A stretch of DNA of 30,573 bases, taken from Bacillota bacterium. GTDB lineage: Bacteria; Bacillota; Clostridia; Acetivibrionales; DSM-1351. The position numbers and the translations under genes are program-made. This document shows, piece after piece, positions 15,515-23,811 of the stretch (positions within the stretch are counted from its first letter, which is position 1; each line of letters opens with the position of its first letter). The stretch is from NCBI GenBank assembly GCA_023409265.1, contig JAEYHZ010000020.1, positions 1 to 30,573 of the forward strand, given 5' to 3'. A model generated the notes under the pieces. It was not told where the DNA came from. It saw only the letters and a program-made list of their open reading frames with translations, and made no database searches.

Positions 15515-16699
15515 TTAAAGAGTTTGTTCCGGGTTGGCATCTATTCTATGGAAGGTTAGATCTGCACCAATGAGTTCTTCCTGTTCGCTTATCCTGAGAC
15601 CTACCAGCATGTCGGCTGCCTTATATACAATAAACCCGGCAACAAATGCGTAGACGAGAGCTAAAACAGACCCTGACAGCTGACTTAGGAAACTCAGGTC
15701 GTATTGGCCGCCGAGTGCCTTTCTTCCAAAAATACCGGCTGCAATACCGCCCCAGGTTCCGTTTAATCCGTGCAGGGGCCATACACCGAGTACATCATCA
15801 ATCTTCAGCTTAGCCTCCAGTTCAAACATAACAATAAAAATTATACCTGCAACTGCTCCTATAAAGAGAGCCGCAAAAGGATGAACAACATCTGAACCGG
15901 CACAAACAGCAACAAGGCCCGCCAGTGCACCATTATGGGTGAAACCAACGTCATTCTTTGAGAACACCAAGCCTGTTATAGTACCGCCTACCATTGCCAT
16001 AAGCGAATTAATTACGACCAAACCTGATATATTGTTTATATCCTGGGAACTCATAACATTGAAACCAAACCAGCCCACAATCAATATCCAGCTGCCAAGT
16101 GTCAAAAATGGTATATTACTGGGGCGGGTATTAAATCTGCTATTGTATCTGCCAGTTCTTGGCCCCAATACTATAATAGCTGCAAGTGCAATCCAGCCGC
16201 CAACGGAATGTACTACTGCCGAGCCGGCAAAGTCATGGAAAGGTGCACCGAAAATCTTAGCGAAATATGAATCTGAAGCGCCCATAATAAAGGAGTTTTT
16301 GCCCCATGCAATACTTTCAAATAATGGATAGACAAAGCTTGTAAGGATTACTGCAATAACAGATTGGGTATAAAACTTCATTCTTCCAACTATACCGCCT
16401 GAAATAATGGCTGGTATTACGGCTGCAAAACCTAACAGAAAAAAGAATCTGACGAATTGAAAACCATTTTCCTGTGTAAATACGCCGCTGTTTGAATAAA
16501 GCACTATACCATAAGAAATAGGAAAACCTATGACGAAATATGCAATAGTAGTAACTGACCAATCAAAAATAATTTTGTTAAAAGCATTAACCTGATTTTT
16601 TCTGCTGACACTTCCAGCCTCAAGAAAAGCAAACCCGGCGTGCATTGCCAGGATCATAACTGCGCCCAGCATTAAAAATAATACATTACTTGAAGTCAT
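15515..16699 (-). CDS. amt: Ammonium transporter Amt
   Basis: A 394-residue Amt/MEP/Rh channel that takes up ammonium. Around eleven hydrophobic segments are visible. Family motifs include HAGFAFLEAGSVSRKN near the N-terminus, FAGSAVVHSVGG with the first pore His, and PLHGLNGTWGGIAAGIFG with the second. Upstream AAAGGGG precedes the ATG. It is first in a two-gene operon with the PII gene and is convergent with the upstream amidase gene. An inverted repeat 20 bases before the start may be an operator. Confidence 0.94.
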   Translation of the reverse strand: MTSSNVLFLMLGAVMILAMHAGFAFLEAGSVSRKNQVNAFNKIIFDWSVTTIAYFVIGFPISYGIVLYSNSGVFTQENGFQFVRFFFLLGFAAVIPAIISGGIVGRMKFYTQSVIAVILTSFVYPLFESIAWGKNSFIMGASDSYFAKIFGAPFHDFAGSAVVHSVGGWIALAAIIVLGPRTGRYNSRFNTRPSNIPFLTLGSWILIVGWFGFNVMSSQDINNISGLVVINSLMAMVGGTITGLVFSKNDVGFTHNGALAGLVAVCAGSDVVHPFAALFIGAVAGIIFIVMFELEAKLKIDDVLGVWPLHGLNGTWGGIAAGIFGRKALGGQYDLSFLSQLSGSVLALVYAFVAGFIVYKAADMLVGLRISEQEELIGADLTFHRIDANPEQTL

Positions 16700-16719
16700 G
16701 TATGTATACCCCTTTCGCT

Positions 16720-16743
16720 ATTCAATTAAATAAACAATTGAAT
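16720..16743. promoter_or_regulatory. Inverted repeat just upstream of amt
   Basis: ATTCAATT (16720-16727) and AATTGAAT (16736-16743) form a perfect 8-bp inverted repeat around 8 bases, 21 bases upstream of the amt start. It may be an operator for nitrogen control or a 5'-leader hairpin. The protein involved is unknown. Confidence 0.35.
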
Positions 16744-17026
16744 TAACCTGAAACACGCCATTGTATTTCTGTTGATGGAATTAGATAAAGAATTTTCAGA
16801 AATAAAAAAGAAGATTTCTCTTCTTCTACCGTTTTCTATAACTGAAGAGAGCGTCATTGCTCAAATGAAATTTAAACTGCAGCATAAAAATTCTAATACA
16901 AAATATATCTAAAAGCAAGAGTATTTTTAAATAATGTGTTTTACAAAAATTATATAATTTTGTACAATTATACTTATGATATTTAATAAAATATAAGAAG
17001 AAATCTGTAATAAAAAGGAGTAGAAT
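16744..17026. other. Intergenic region between amt and the PH-like gene
   Basis: No gene is supported here. The 327-base gap 16700-17026 contains the amt inverted repeat, a short hairpin (AAGAAGA 16808-16814 with TCTTCTT 16819-16825), and a 23-base near-perfect palindrome at 16942-16964 (TACAAAA..TTTTGTA, one extra A). The palindrome overlaps TATAAT (16953-16958) and lies just before a weak TTGTAC-17-TTAATA promoter candidate for the downstream gene. Confidence 0.4.
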
Positions 17027-17878
17027 ATGATTTCAGCGGATAGGTCAAATAATACCGGGCCCATAATCACTATAGAGGTTCTAAAAAATGGATTTCCAAA
17101 GTATTATGGCTGCCTGAGCCATGATGAGCTGCAACCTTACAAAATAATATTATGCTCCAGTTTGATTGAAAAAAAGGAGGAACTGCTTGAAAAAATCATA
17201 TTGGTATACAGCACAAAATTAATCATAATTAAGAATATAAATGCTAATATTTCAAAATATAAGTTGAATTATGATGATATTAATTATATAACCCTTGAAG
17301 GAATGCCAGATCCGTACTGCATAACCATAGACTACAAATATGATTTAAAAGAACGTGTTTTTTGCAATGCAGAGGCATTTGATCTGGTTTACGAATTGAT
17401 CAGGGATTTACGTAAAAAAATCCTCAATAGTATCAGTCTGGAAGAAAGGGAGGATTACTCGGATATTGCTTTCTCGGATATGGAGGAAAAAAAGTATCCC
17501 GGTGCTTCTATTGCCAGGGCTAGCGTACTGGAACAGGATTCAGTATTATGCAGCCTTAAGCAGAGGAGAATTTTTGATCATCCGGGATTGGTTTTCAGGA
17601 AATTCATAACCAAAACACATTTTACCGTAGTCTGTAAAAAAGAAATAATAATATTTTTCGAAAAGATTAACTCAAGGATAAACAAAAATTTTTCAGGTGA
17701 TCTGATTCATATACCCTTAAAGGCTTTGAAGAATGTTTCTTTGGAAGCTACCGGGAAAGGCATGATTCTGAAATTTCTTTTTAATACAGACAAAAAGCTG
17801 GAATTGTTCTATGATAATGACAGGACTGATCAACTGCTGAAAATAATGTCTTATATCAATAGCATGATAACCAGATAG
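17027..17878 (+). CDS. Uncharacterised protein with two PH-like halves
   Basis: A 283-residue protein I cannot assign to a named family. It has no signal peptide or membrane segment. Two stretches, about 55-130 and about 195-280, share a pattern: a short strand with basic residues (ILVYSTKLIIIKN; FTVVCKKEIIIFFEK), a loop, a strand ending in DDINYITLEG or LKALKNVSLEA, a strand pair, then an amphipathic C-terminal helix (AFDLVYELIRDLRKKI; RTDQLLKIMSYINSMI). That strand-strand-helix order resembles bacterial PH-like domains. An acidic linker lies between. SD AAGGAG. Its neighbours, amt and hexokinase, give no functional clue. Real gene is likely; the fold is inference. Confidence 0.7.
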   Translation: MISADRSNNTGPIITIEVLKNGFPKYYGCLSHDELQPYKIILCSSLIEKKEELLEKIILVYSTKLIIIKNINANISKYKLNYDDINYITLEGMPDPYCITIDYKYDLKERVFCNAEAFDLVYELIRDLRKKILNSISLEEREDYSDIAFSDMEEKKYPGASIARASVLEQDSVLCSLKQRRIFDHPGLVFRKFITKTHFTVVCKKEIIIFFEKINSRINKNFSGDLIHIPLKALKNVSLEATGKGMILKFLFNTDKKLELFYDNDRTDQLLKIMSYINSMITR

Positions 17879-17901
17879 AACAAGGAAAATATACATATTG
17901 C

Positions 17902-17930
17902 TTGACCAAATGCCTTGGATAAAATAAAAT
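17902..17930 (+). promoter_or_regulatory. Promoter candidate for hexokinase
   Basis: TTGACC (17902-17907) and TAAAAT (17925-17930) are separated by exactly 17 bases, 115 bases before the hexokinase start. The leader between is AT-rich with no clear riboswitch. Confidence 0.5.
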
Positions 17931-18045
17931 CAGATAATAAAATATATTTTTGCTGAACCATACTTAGAAGACTTTGTTTTCTTAATAAAAGGTGGTTTTC
18001 AGCCAGTCAGGCCAATATTAATTAATTTTATATAAGAGGTGCACT

Positions 18046-19344
18046 ATGGGGTTTAATAACGACGTAATTAACAATGTATTGAAATCATTTGAAGTAGATA
18101 AGGAAAGTATGCTTCGTATAGCCGGACTTTTTAAGGAAACTATGGAGGCCGGTCTCAAGGGCGAAAAAACTTGTCTTAAAATGCTACCCTCCTATATTGG
18201 AAAGCCTACCGGAAAAGAGCAGGGTGTATTCATGACCATGGATATGGGAGGAACGAACCTTAGATGTACAAAGTTCAAAATAGAAAACGGTAATTTTGAA
18301 AAGCTTGCAGAGATAAAAGAAAAATTGATCAATAAAGAAAAGGACTTTGATCTTACCAAGTCAAATACAGATGCCGGGCAGCTCTTTGGCTATATGGCCG
18401 ACTGCATGTCCAGTATAACTGAACCGGGTGAAAGCATGTACCTTGGAAATACCTTCTCCTTCCCGTGCAGACAGGAAGGAATAAATGAAGCATACTTGAT
18501 ACATTGGACCAAAGAAATTACAACTTCGGGAGTCGAAGGGCAAAACATCAATCAGCTTCTTGCTGATGCATTGAAAGCCAAAAATATCAGCATTGAGCCT
18601 GTGGCAATTTTGAATGACACCGTTGGAACATTACTCGTAGCAATGTACAGTTATCAGGATGCAGACATTGGCTCAATAATGGGTACAGGCCATAATACCT
18701 GCTATCTTGAAAACAACCACCCCATAAACGGCGGAAAAATGATAGTTAATCTCGAGTCTGGAAATTATAATGTGGGATTGCCGGTTACCAAGTACGATGA
18801 GATAATAGACAAAAACAGTCAGATGCCGGGAGCTCAGCTTTTGGAAAAAATGGTTTCAGGCTATTACATGGGCAGTCTTGTAAAAGAAGTATGTAAAGAT
18901 ATGTTTGAAAGCAAGGTATTGTTTACAAGTGGAGATGCAGATTCTGAAACCTTCTTCAATCAGAGTTTTAATGCACTAATGGTGGAAAACTTCATACTAT
19001 ATCCTTCGAAAACTACCGAACAGTATAATTGCACCATGGAGGATGCCGAGATCATAAAGAGCGTATCCGAGGCTATACTGAAGAGAACAGTAAGACTTGT
19101 GGCAACCTCATTCATAGGGATTCTTTTCCACCAGGAAAACAATGGTACCAGAATAACAAACAAGCATGTTGTGGCTATTGACGGAACAATTTACGAAAAA
19201 ATGCCAAAAGCACCAAAGCTGATGGAGGAAGCCTTTGCTGAAGCGTTGGGACAGGATGCTGAAAATATCAGTATACGCCTTGTAAAAGATGGATCGGGTC
19301 TGGGAGCTGCTATTGCAGCAGCAGTGGCTTCAACTCAGAAATAA
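18046..19344 (+). CDS. Eukaryote-type hexokinase
   Basis: A 432-residue hexokinase of the two-domain eukaryotic family (Hexokinase_1/Hexokinase_2), phosphorylating glucose or related hexoses at C6 in the cytoplasm. Motifs run in the same order as in yeast: MDMGGTNLRC (65-74), GNTFSFPCRQEG, WTKEI, ILNDTVGTL with catalytic Asp191, GTGHNTCYLE, NLESGNY, PGAQLLEKMVSGYYMG and DGSGLGAA near the end. It is unlike the ROK or short GlcK glucokinases usual in bacteria. The length is near the eukaryotic single-unit size. SD AGAGGTG. A possible role is phosphorylation of glucose taken up without PTS. Family is certain; exact sugar range is not. Confidence 0.93.
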   Translation: MGFNNDVINNVLKSFEVDKESMLRIAGLFKETMEAGLKGEKTCLKMLPSYIGKPTGKEQGVFMTMDMGGTNLRCTKFKIENGNFEKLAEIKEKLINKEKDFDLTKSNTDAGQLFGYMADCMSSITEPGESMYLGNTFSFPCRQEGINEAYLIHWTKEITTSGVEGQNINQLLADALKAKNISIEPVAILNDTVGTLLVAMYSYQDADIGSIMGTGHNTCYLENNHPINGGKMIVNLESGNYNVGLPVTKYDEIIDKNSQMPGAQLLEKMVSGYYMGSLVKEVCKDMFESKVLFTSGDADSETFFNQSFNALMVENFILYPSKTTEQYNCTMEDAEIIKSVSEAILKRTVRLVATSFIGILFHQENNGTRITNKHVVAIDGTIYEKMPKAPKLMEEAFAEALGQDAENISIRLVKDGSGLGAAIAAAVASTQK

Positions 19345-19399
19345 TCGCTGGTAAATATTCACGGAAATACAATCTTTATGTATTTATATTAAAATAATA

Positions 19400-19537
19400 A
19401 AAGCAGAAGCTATTGAATAAAAAGCCGTTATCGAGTTAAGTCGGGAAGTCACAAGGATAAGTTTTGAACCTACCCATAAGTCAAACTGGATGCGGAAAAC
19501 GCCTCATTTCCGAGTAGCTTCGGAAATGAGGCGTTTT
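19400..19537 (+). ncRNA. Possible structured RNA ending in a terminator
   Basis: After hexokinase a gene-free, less AT-rich segment (about 19425-19495) precedes a strong terminator. It contains a hairpin, AGTTTTGA (19460-19467) with TCAAACT (19481-19487), enclosing a 13-base loop with CCTACCCATAAG. The size, about 140 bases with a terminator, fits a small RNA. It could alternatively be part of the hexokinase 3' UTR. I cannot assign an Rfam family with confidence; a 6S-like RNA is one guess. Confidence 0.3.
19496..19537. terminator. Strong bidirectional terminator
   Basis: AAAACGCCTCATTTCCGA (19496-19513) pairs perfectly with 19520-19537 over 18 bases around a 6-base loop. A-rich left and T-rich right ends mean it can work in both directions. 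It lies between the convergent hexokinase (+) and anti-sigma (-) genes. The rest of the gap, 19538-19655, holds nothing recognisable. Confidence 0.85.
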
Positions 19538-19655
19538 ACATATAAGTGTCAATGAATGGAGAGAAGGTCATTACAATAAATATATTTTTCCATTCTATAG
19601 GCAGCGGAAATATCTATCTATGATGTCCATAGGAGGCCGTTCGATGCGCTGACTT

Positions 19656-20687
19656 TTACGGCAATGTAACCGTTGCGGTGTTGTCCGTTGTCTCATGGTA
19701 GAATGTCAGGGCAAAACCGGTAAGCTGATCCATATCCTGAACCTGCCCAAAGCGAGTTATTTGCGTATAGGCATTGTCAGAGCAATGTTCATTTTTGGGC
19801 CCTTCCTCAACGGTTGTGCCGTCATTCTTTATTAGAGTGACAGAGCACAGACCCCCAGCGTTATTCAGTTCTGAATTAGCGACAAGTTGCTCCAGCCCGC
19901 TTCCGCTGAGTTTAAATGTCATCGATAGCGGAGAGATTTCAACGGACTTAACAACGACTTCGTGACCGTTTACAATATACGTCTTATTAATATCGTAGGT
20001 CTGCATCTGGTTCATATAGGAGAGATTCCATGACAGATTCCATTTACCTGCTACGACAATGTTGTCATCTGGTCCTTTGTTCAAATCACGGAGATCTGAG
20101 AATTCTACCGTAATCGTTTTGCCGTTCCAGTTTTCTCCTTGAGTATTGTCCAACCACAATTCATAATAACGCTCGTTTGCAGTCCCAGACGGAGAAACGG
20201 GCTTTTCATTGTCGAGCACAAACTGGGCACTCCAGCTGACATGATTGACTCCCTCAATTTTGACGTCTGTGCTAATGCCGCTTCCGTCTTTGGTCAGTTC
20301 AATGCCCTCCGGTGCTTTGACGTCAAACAACACATAGACACCGTTTTTATCGCCAAGCGTCTGGATGGCAGTAATCGTCACACCATTTTCCGTGACTGTC
20401 TGGTCGGCGGCAGCCACTGCGCCATTTTTAGCCAGTTGACTCTGCTGCTGCTCTTTGACGCCAAACCGCTCGGCAACTTTATCGTTCCATTGTATAACAT
20501 ACCCGGCTGCTGCGGCTGTCACGCCAAATGCTGCGATAACGGCTACAAGCACGACGGAAAATTTCTTTTTCATAAATTTTTTCCTTCCGGTTTTATTTAA
20601 TATTTGAGTATCCAATGTATACTGTACTGTTTCATGAAAACTCTGAGGAACTTCCGGAAAAACATTGTTCCAATCATTATTGTTCAT
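19656..20687 (-). CDS. DUF4179-type anti-sigma factor
   Basis: A 343-residue membrane protein with a short cytoplasmic N-terminal part (1-40), one membrane segment (about 42-66, FSVVLVAVIAAFGVTAAAAG), and a large outside domain rich in beta-strands (DUF4179 pattern, GVTITAIQTLGDKNGVYVLFD). Such proteins hold the partner ECF sigma factor inactive until an envelope signal arrives. Its start overlaps the sigma gene's end by 11 bases, and AGGAGG lies within the sigma gene, so the two are coupled. The outside domain probably senses a cell-surface stress; the signal is unknown. Base composition looks more GC-rich than flanking genes. Confidence 0.85.
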   Translation of the reverse strand: MNNNDWNNVFPEVPQSFHETVQYTLDTQILNKTGRKKFMKKKFSVVLVAVIAAFGVTAAAAGYVIQWNDKVAERFGVKEQQQSQLAKNGAVAAADQTVTENGVTITAIQTLGDKNGVYVLFDVKAPEGIELTKDGSGISTDVKIEGVNHVSWSAQFVLDNEKPVSPSGTANERYYELWLDNTQGENWNGKTITVEFSDLRDLNKGPDDNIVVAGKWNLSWNLSYMNQMQTYDINKTYIVNGHEVVVKSVEISPLSMTFKLSGSGLEQLVANSELNNAGGLCSVTLIKNDGTTVEEGPKNEHCSDNAYTQITRFGQVQDMDQLTGFALTFYHETTDNTATVTLP

Positions 20688-21174
20688 GGATCAAAACCTC
20701 CTTTTCTCCAAGAACTGATTTTAATTCCGTGCGTGCACGCAATAGTCGGCTTTTTACCGTACCCTCTGGTATTTTCAATATCTTGGCCATTTCTTTTGTT
20801 TGAAAACCTTCAATATAGTGCAGGACAATCACCAGACGGAGATCTGTTTTTAGTTCCATAATAGCGTCATAGAGTCCCAGATCATTTTGCTGTTCTGCAG
20901 GGTTTTCAGTTTTCATATAGTCTTCAAGCAGCACAATTCTTTTATTGGCACGGTAAATCTGGTAACATTTGTTAATCAGTATTCTGCATAGCCATGTTTT
21001 GAAGAAGCGTTCGTCCCTTAAGCTGTGAAGTTTGCTGTACGCCGTGATTATGGTTTCCTGAACAGCATCTGCGCAGTCACAGTCATTCTTCAGAATGGAT
21101 TTGGATATGTGATACAGCGTAGCCTCCGCTGTCGTCACCTTTTCGGCAAAATCATTTTTGTTCACTTTAAGCAT
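20677..21174 (-). CDS. ECF RNA polymerase sigma factor
   Basis: A 165-residue group-4 sigma factor. Region 2 spans about 15-78 (LYHISKSILKNDCDCADAVQ; FFKTWLCRILINKCYQIYR) and region 4 about 110-155, with the helix-turn-helix GFQTKEMAKILKIPEGTVKS and RLLRARTELK. It directs polymerase to stress genes, normally including its own operon. The annotated ATG at 21174 directly abuts the AAAGGA site; a GTG three codons on (21165) has better spacing and may be the true start. It forms an operon with the overlapping anti-sigma gene. Confidence 0.9.
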   Translation of the reverse strand: MLKVNKNDFAEKVTTAEATLYHISKSILKNDCDCADAVQETIITAYSKLHSLRDERFFKTWLCRILINKCYQIYRANKRIVLLEDYMKTENPAEQQNDLGLYDAIMELKTDLRLVIVLHYIEGFQTKEMAKILKIPEGTVKSRLLRARTELKSVLGEKEVLIHEQ

Positions 21175-21299
21175 TCCTTTTTATGTACATAATGAAGTTC
21201 CTTCCCATATCGACCGATAAAATTTTGAGCTCTGTTAATTAGATTATTTAGGACGACGTTTGGTTCACTAAATAAAAAAATATTTCGGAAATTCCATTT

Positions 21300-21539
21300 G
21301 GTGCTTTTTCATTCAAAAATATCAGTAAGAAATTGAAAGCGGAACAGGTTCTGACACCCACCAATTACTACTACCAGCAGACCGGCGTTGCATTGGTAAA
21401 CCTGGACATCGAACGGCTATAGAACTGGAGCAGTCGTATCGTTGCCAACATTCTGGAGGATGTATCCTATCTCGTACACACAATCAATCTACGATATACC
21501 ACCGTATCATACAAGAACAAGAAGCAGATTGAGCGCCCA
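21300..21539 (+). pseudogene. Decayed serine recombinase fragment
   Basis: The plus-strand frame through 21321-21539 reads like the middle of a large serine recombinase (Tn4451/TnpX type): ISKKLKAEQVLTPTNYYYQQ, then an in-frame TAG at 21420, then NWSSRIVANILEDVSYLVHT and INLRYTTVSYKNKKQIERP. The family normally has hundreds of residues on either side, including the N-terminal catalytic Ser domain, and none is here. It is a non-functional remnant of a mobile element, beside the sigma/anti-sigma pair. The rest of the 559-base gap (21175-21299, 21540-21585) holds no supported gene. Confidence 0.75.
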
Positions 21540-21583
21540 TCACAGGGCGTTATACTCGGTTCACTTTTTATCCCTATTATACC

Positions 21584-21608
21584 CCGCCTAAAACTGAGAC
21601 GGTTTTTT
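21584..21608 (+). terminator. Weak terminator-like hairpin
   Basis: CCGCCT and AGACGG form a short stem with one mismatch around AAAACTG, followed by six T residues (21603-21608). It may have ended the lost mobile-element transcript and now insulates the downstream operon. Confidence 0.35.
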
Positions 21609-21609
21609 A

Positions 21610-21653
21610 TTTTAAGAAACCTTTAAGAATTGATTAAGGCTTATTTAAATTGA
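21610..21653. promoter_or_regulatory. Four 11-bp-phased direct repeats, likely response-regulator site
   Basis: TTTTAAGAAAC, CTTTAAGAATT, GATTAAGGCTT and ATTTAAATTGA follow one another without gaps, each with TTAA at positions 3-6. Direct repeats with 11-base spacing are the usual binding pattern of OmpR-family regulators, and such a regulator is encoded downstream at 23812. The array lies 81 bases before the beta-lactamase-like gene. Confidence 0.6.
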
Positions 21654-21667
21654 GTCTATTAAAATCA

Positions 21668-21705
21668 TTAAATAACAGACGATTTTCAGTAAAACTGTTA
21701 TTTAA
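21668..21705. promoter_or_regulatory. Inverted repeat upstream of the beta-lactamase-like gene
   Basis: TTAAATAACAG (21668-21678) and CTGTTATTTAA (21695-21705) are perfect 11-bp inverted copies around 16 bases. It may be an operator or form an RNA hairpin in the leader; it lies just upstream of the GGGAG ribosome binding site. Confidence 0.5.
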
Positions 21706-21733
21706 AGATATAAATTAAAGGGAGTATTATCTG

Positions 21734-23722
21734 ATGAAAATATTAAAATCAAATTATTCATTAAAAAGGTGGCTGCGCAGGGCTGCTGCTTTGTTGTTTG
21801 TCCTTGCCTTCCTTGGTAAGGTACAAATCAGCCCTGCATTTGCTTTTGAGAAAGCAACCGGAGCAAATGACACCAGTATTAACAGCCTTGAAAAAAGCAT
21901 TGATACAGGGGAATTGGAACAATTTATAAATGAGACCTTCAAAAGGGAAATGCAGGATTTCAACATTCCGGGGGCTGTTATATCCGTTGTCAAAGATGGA
22001 AAATTAATTTTATCAAAGGGTTTCGGTTATGCAGATCTGGAGAATAAAACACCGGTTGCTCCGGAAAAAACAAAGTTCAGAATAGCTTCCATAACCAAGC
22101 TTTTCACTGCAAATTCAGTTATGCAGCTGGTTGAGAATAATAAGATTGATTTGGACCAGGATGTAAATAGCTATTTGAAGGGCTTTAAAATCAAAAATCC
22201 GTATCCCGGTAAAGTTACAATGTCTCAGCTCCTCACGCATACATCAGGTATAGACAGTGACGTCATTGGCGATTTATCGGAAAAAGAGTCAGATGTACAG
22301 CCGGTATCACAATTCCTGAAAAACAGGATGCTTCCTGTTGTCAGGGAGCCGGGCAGATTTATCCAGTACAGCAATTACGGTATGGCGTTGGCAGGTTGTA
22401 TTGTTGAAGAAGTTTCAGGAATGAGCTGTGCAGATTACATACATAAAAATATTTTTAATCCATTGGAAATGAAAAATACCGGCTTTGCATTAAACCCTCC
22501 TGAACTAGCAAGAGGTTATATGCCGATGGATGGAACGCTCAAACGGCAGGAATTGAAAGGCTACTTCAATTTGTATCCTGTGGGCGGCATTGTCTCAACA
22601 GCCGACGATATGGCTAAGTTCATGATAGCCCATCTCAACAATGGTGAATACAATAACAGGCGGATACTGAAGAAGACAACCGCCATTGAAATGCACAGCC
22701 GGCGGGCGGGATTTGACGCTGTGCTTCCCGGTATCTGCTATGGCTTTGCCGAAGGTTTCAGAAACGGGCAGCGGACAATAGGACACGCGGGATATTCCCC
22801 GGATGGTTTTTTGTCGGAACTGTGCTTGTTTCCTGAACATAATATGGGAATATTTATTTCCATCAATCAGGGGGCAAATAATTCCTTTCCACAGGATTTT
22901 GTGAAGGAATTCACAGATCACTATTTTCCGGTGAGTCGAAACAAAATGGAGAGGAGTGTTTTGAATGAGGCTTCAGATAAAAAAATAGAAGGCACATACA
23001 GATTTGGCGAATATACGAGAACTACATTGAACAAAGGTGATTTGTTTGGCGTTGGAGAAGACGTAAAAGTAACTGTTAATGCAGACAGAACGATTACACT
23101 TGATGAAACAGATCCATTTACCGGAAAGAAAACTGTTATTAATGCAAAACAGGTTAAACCCATGATATTTAAGAATTCTGACGGGGAATACTTTGTGTTT
23201 AAGTTGGATGATAAAGGTGAAGTAGCTTATATGGCTCAGACTTCCAACAGTTGGCACGGGACATATGAGAGAATCAGCTGGTATGATGAAAATTCCTTTC
23301 AGATAAGCTTGTTTGTTGTCTGCTGCGTACTATTCCTTCTTGAAGTATTGCTGTATATAGTGTTTACAATCAGACACCTTATTTTTAAACGTAAAGGTAT
23401 TGCTAAGGTATCCGGAACGGTGAGACGCTTGAATTTTCTTATGGCAATTAACTCAATGCTCAATTTGCTGTTTTATGGAATTAGCATGATAACTTGGGGG
23501 AGCAGGCTGAGATACGGAGTACCAATAGATGTCAAACTGCTTTTATTAATACCCGTTATAAGTTGTCTGATAACTGCTGCTTTATCTGCCGGCTCAATAA
23601 TTGCCTGGAAGAAAAAGGAGGGCAGCTTGCTTTTCAGGATTAATACTTCACTAGTCGCAATTGCCGGAGTAATCTTTGTTTGGTTTTATCAATACTGGAA
23701 TTTGCTCGGGTTCAAATATTAA
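21734..23722 (+). CDS. Membrane-anchored beta-lactamase-family serine hydrolase
   Basis: A 662-residue protein with an N-terminal signal or anchor segment (about 17-37), an outside class-C-beta-lactamase/PBP-like domain (about 60-400), a beta-rich linker, and four C-terminal membrane segments (about 522-660). The catalytic motifs are complete: SITK (Ser119, Lys122), YSN (Tyr212, Asn214) and HAG (351-353) in place of KTG. Such enzymes are D-aminopeptidases, esterases or carboxypeptidases more often than true beta-lactamases. It sits directly upstream of a response regulator and sensor kinase, with phased repeats in front, so it is probably under their control and acts on the cell wall. Substrate is unknown. 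Confidence 0.85.
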   Translation: MKILKSNYSLKRWLRRAAALLFVLAFLGKVQISPAFAFEKATGANDTSINSLEKSIDTGELEQFINETFKREMQDFNIPGAVISVVKDGKLILSKGFGYADLENKTPVAPEKTKFRIASITKLFTANSVMQLVENNKIDLDQDVNSYLKGFKIKNPYPGKVTMSQLLTHTSGIDSDVIGDLSEKESDVQPVSQFLKNRMLPVVREPGRFIQYSNYGMALAGCIVEEVSGMSCADYIHKNIFNPLEMKNTGFALNPPELARGYMPMDGTLKRQELKGYFNLYPVGGIVSTADDMAKFMIAHLNNGEYNNRRILKKTTAIEMHSRRAGFDAVLPGICYGFAEGFRNGQRTIGHAGYSPDGFLSELCLFPEHNMGIFISINQGANNSFPQDFVKEFTDHYFPVSRNKMERSVLNEASDKKIEGTYRFGEYTRTTLNKGDLFGVGEDVKVTVNADRTITLDETDPFTGKKTVINAKQVKPMIFKNSDGEYFVFKLDDKGEVAYMAQTSNSWHGTYERISWYDENSFQISLFVVCCVLFLLEVLLYIVFTIRHLIFKRKGIAKVSGTVRRLNFLMAINSMLNLLFYGISMITWGSRLRYGVPIDVKLLLLIPVISCLITAALSAGSIIAWKKKEGSLLFRINTSLVAIAGVIFVWFYQYWNLLGFKY

Positions 23723-23811
23723 CCGGTGGTCGTTTTTCTTGCAAAAACAGACTGCAAAGCTGTATACTCTAACTAACAAAATAAGCTGTGATTAATTCGG
23801 AGGAATTGTTT

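Noticed and set aside
20139..20600. Plus-strand open frame inside the anti-sigma gene
   Set aside because: The minus-strand frame is coupled to the sigma gene and has a coherent membrane topology; this one is a shadow.
21300..21539. Functional recombinase or complete mobile element
   Set aside because: Only a short internal fragment with an in-frame stop is present; no catalytic domain or element ends are seen.
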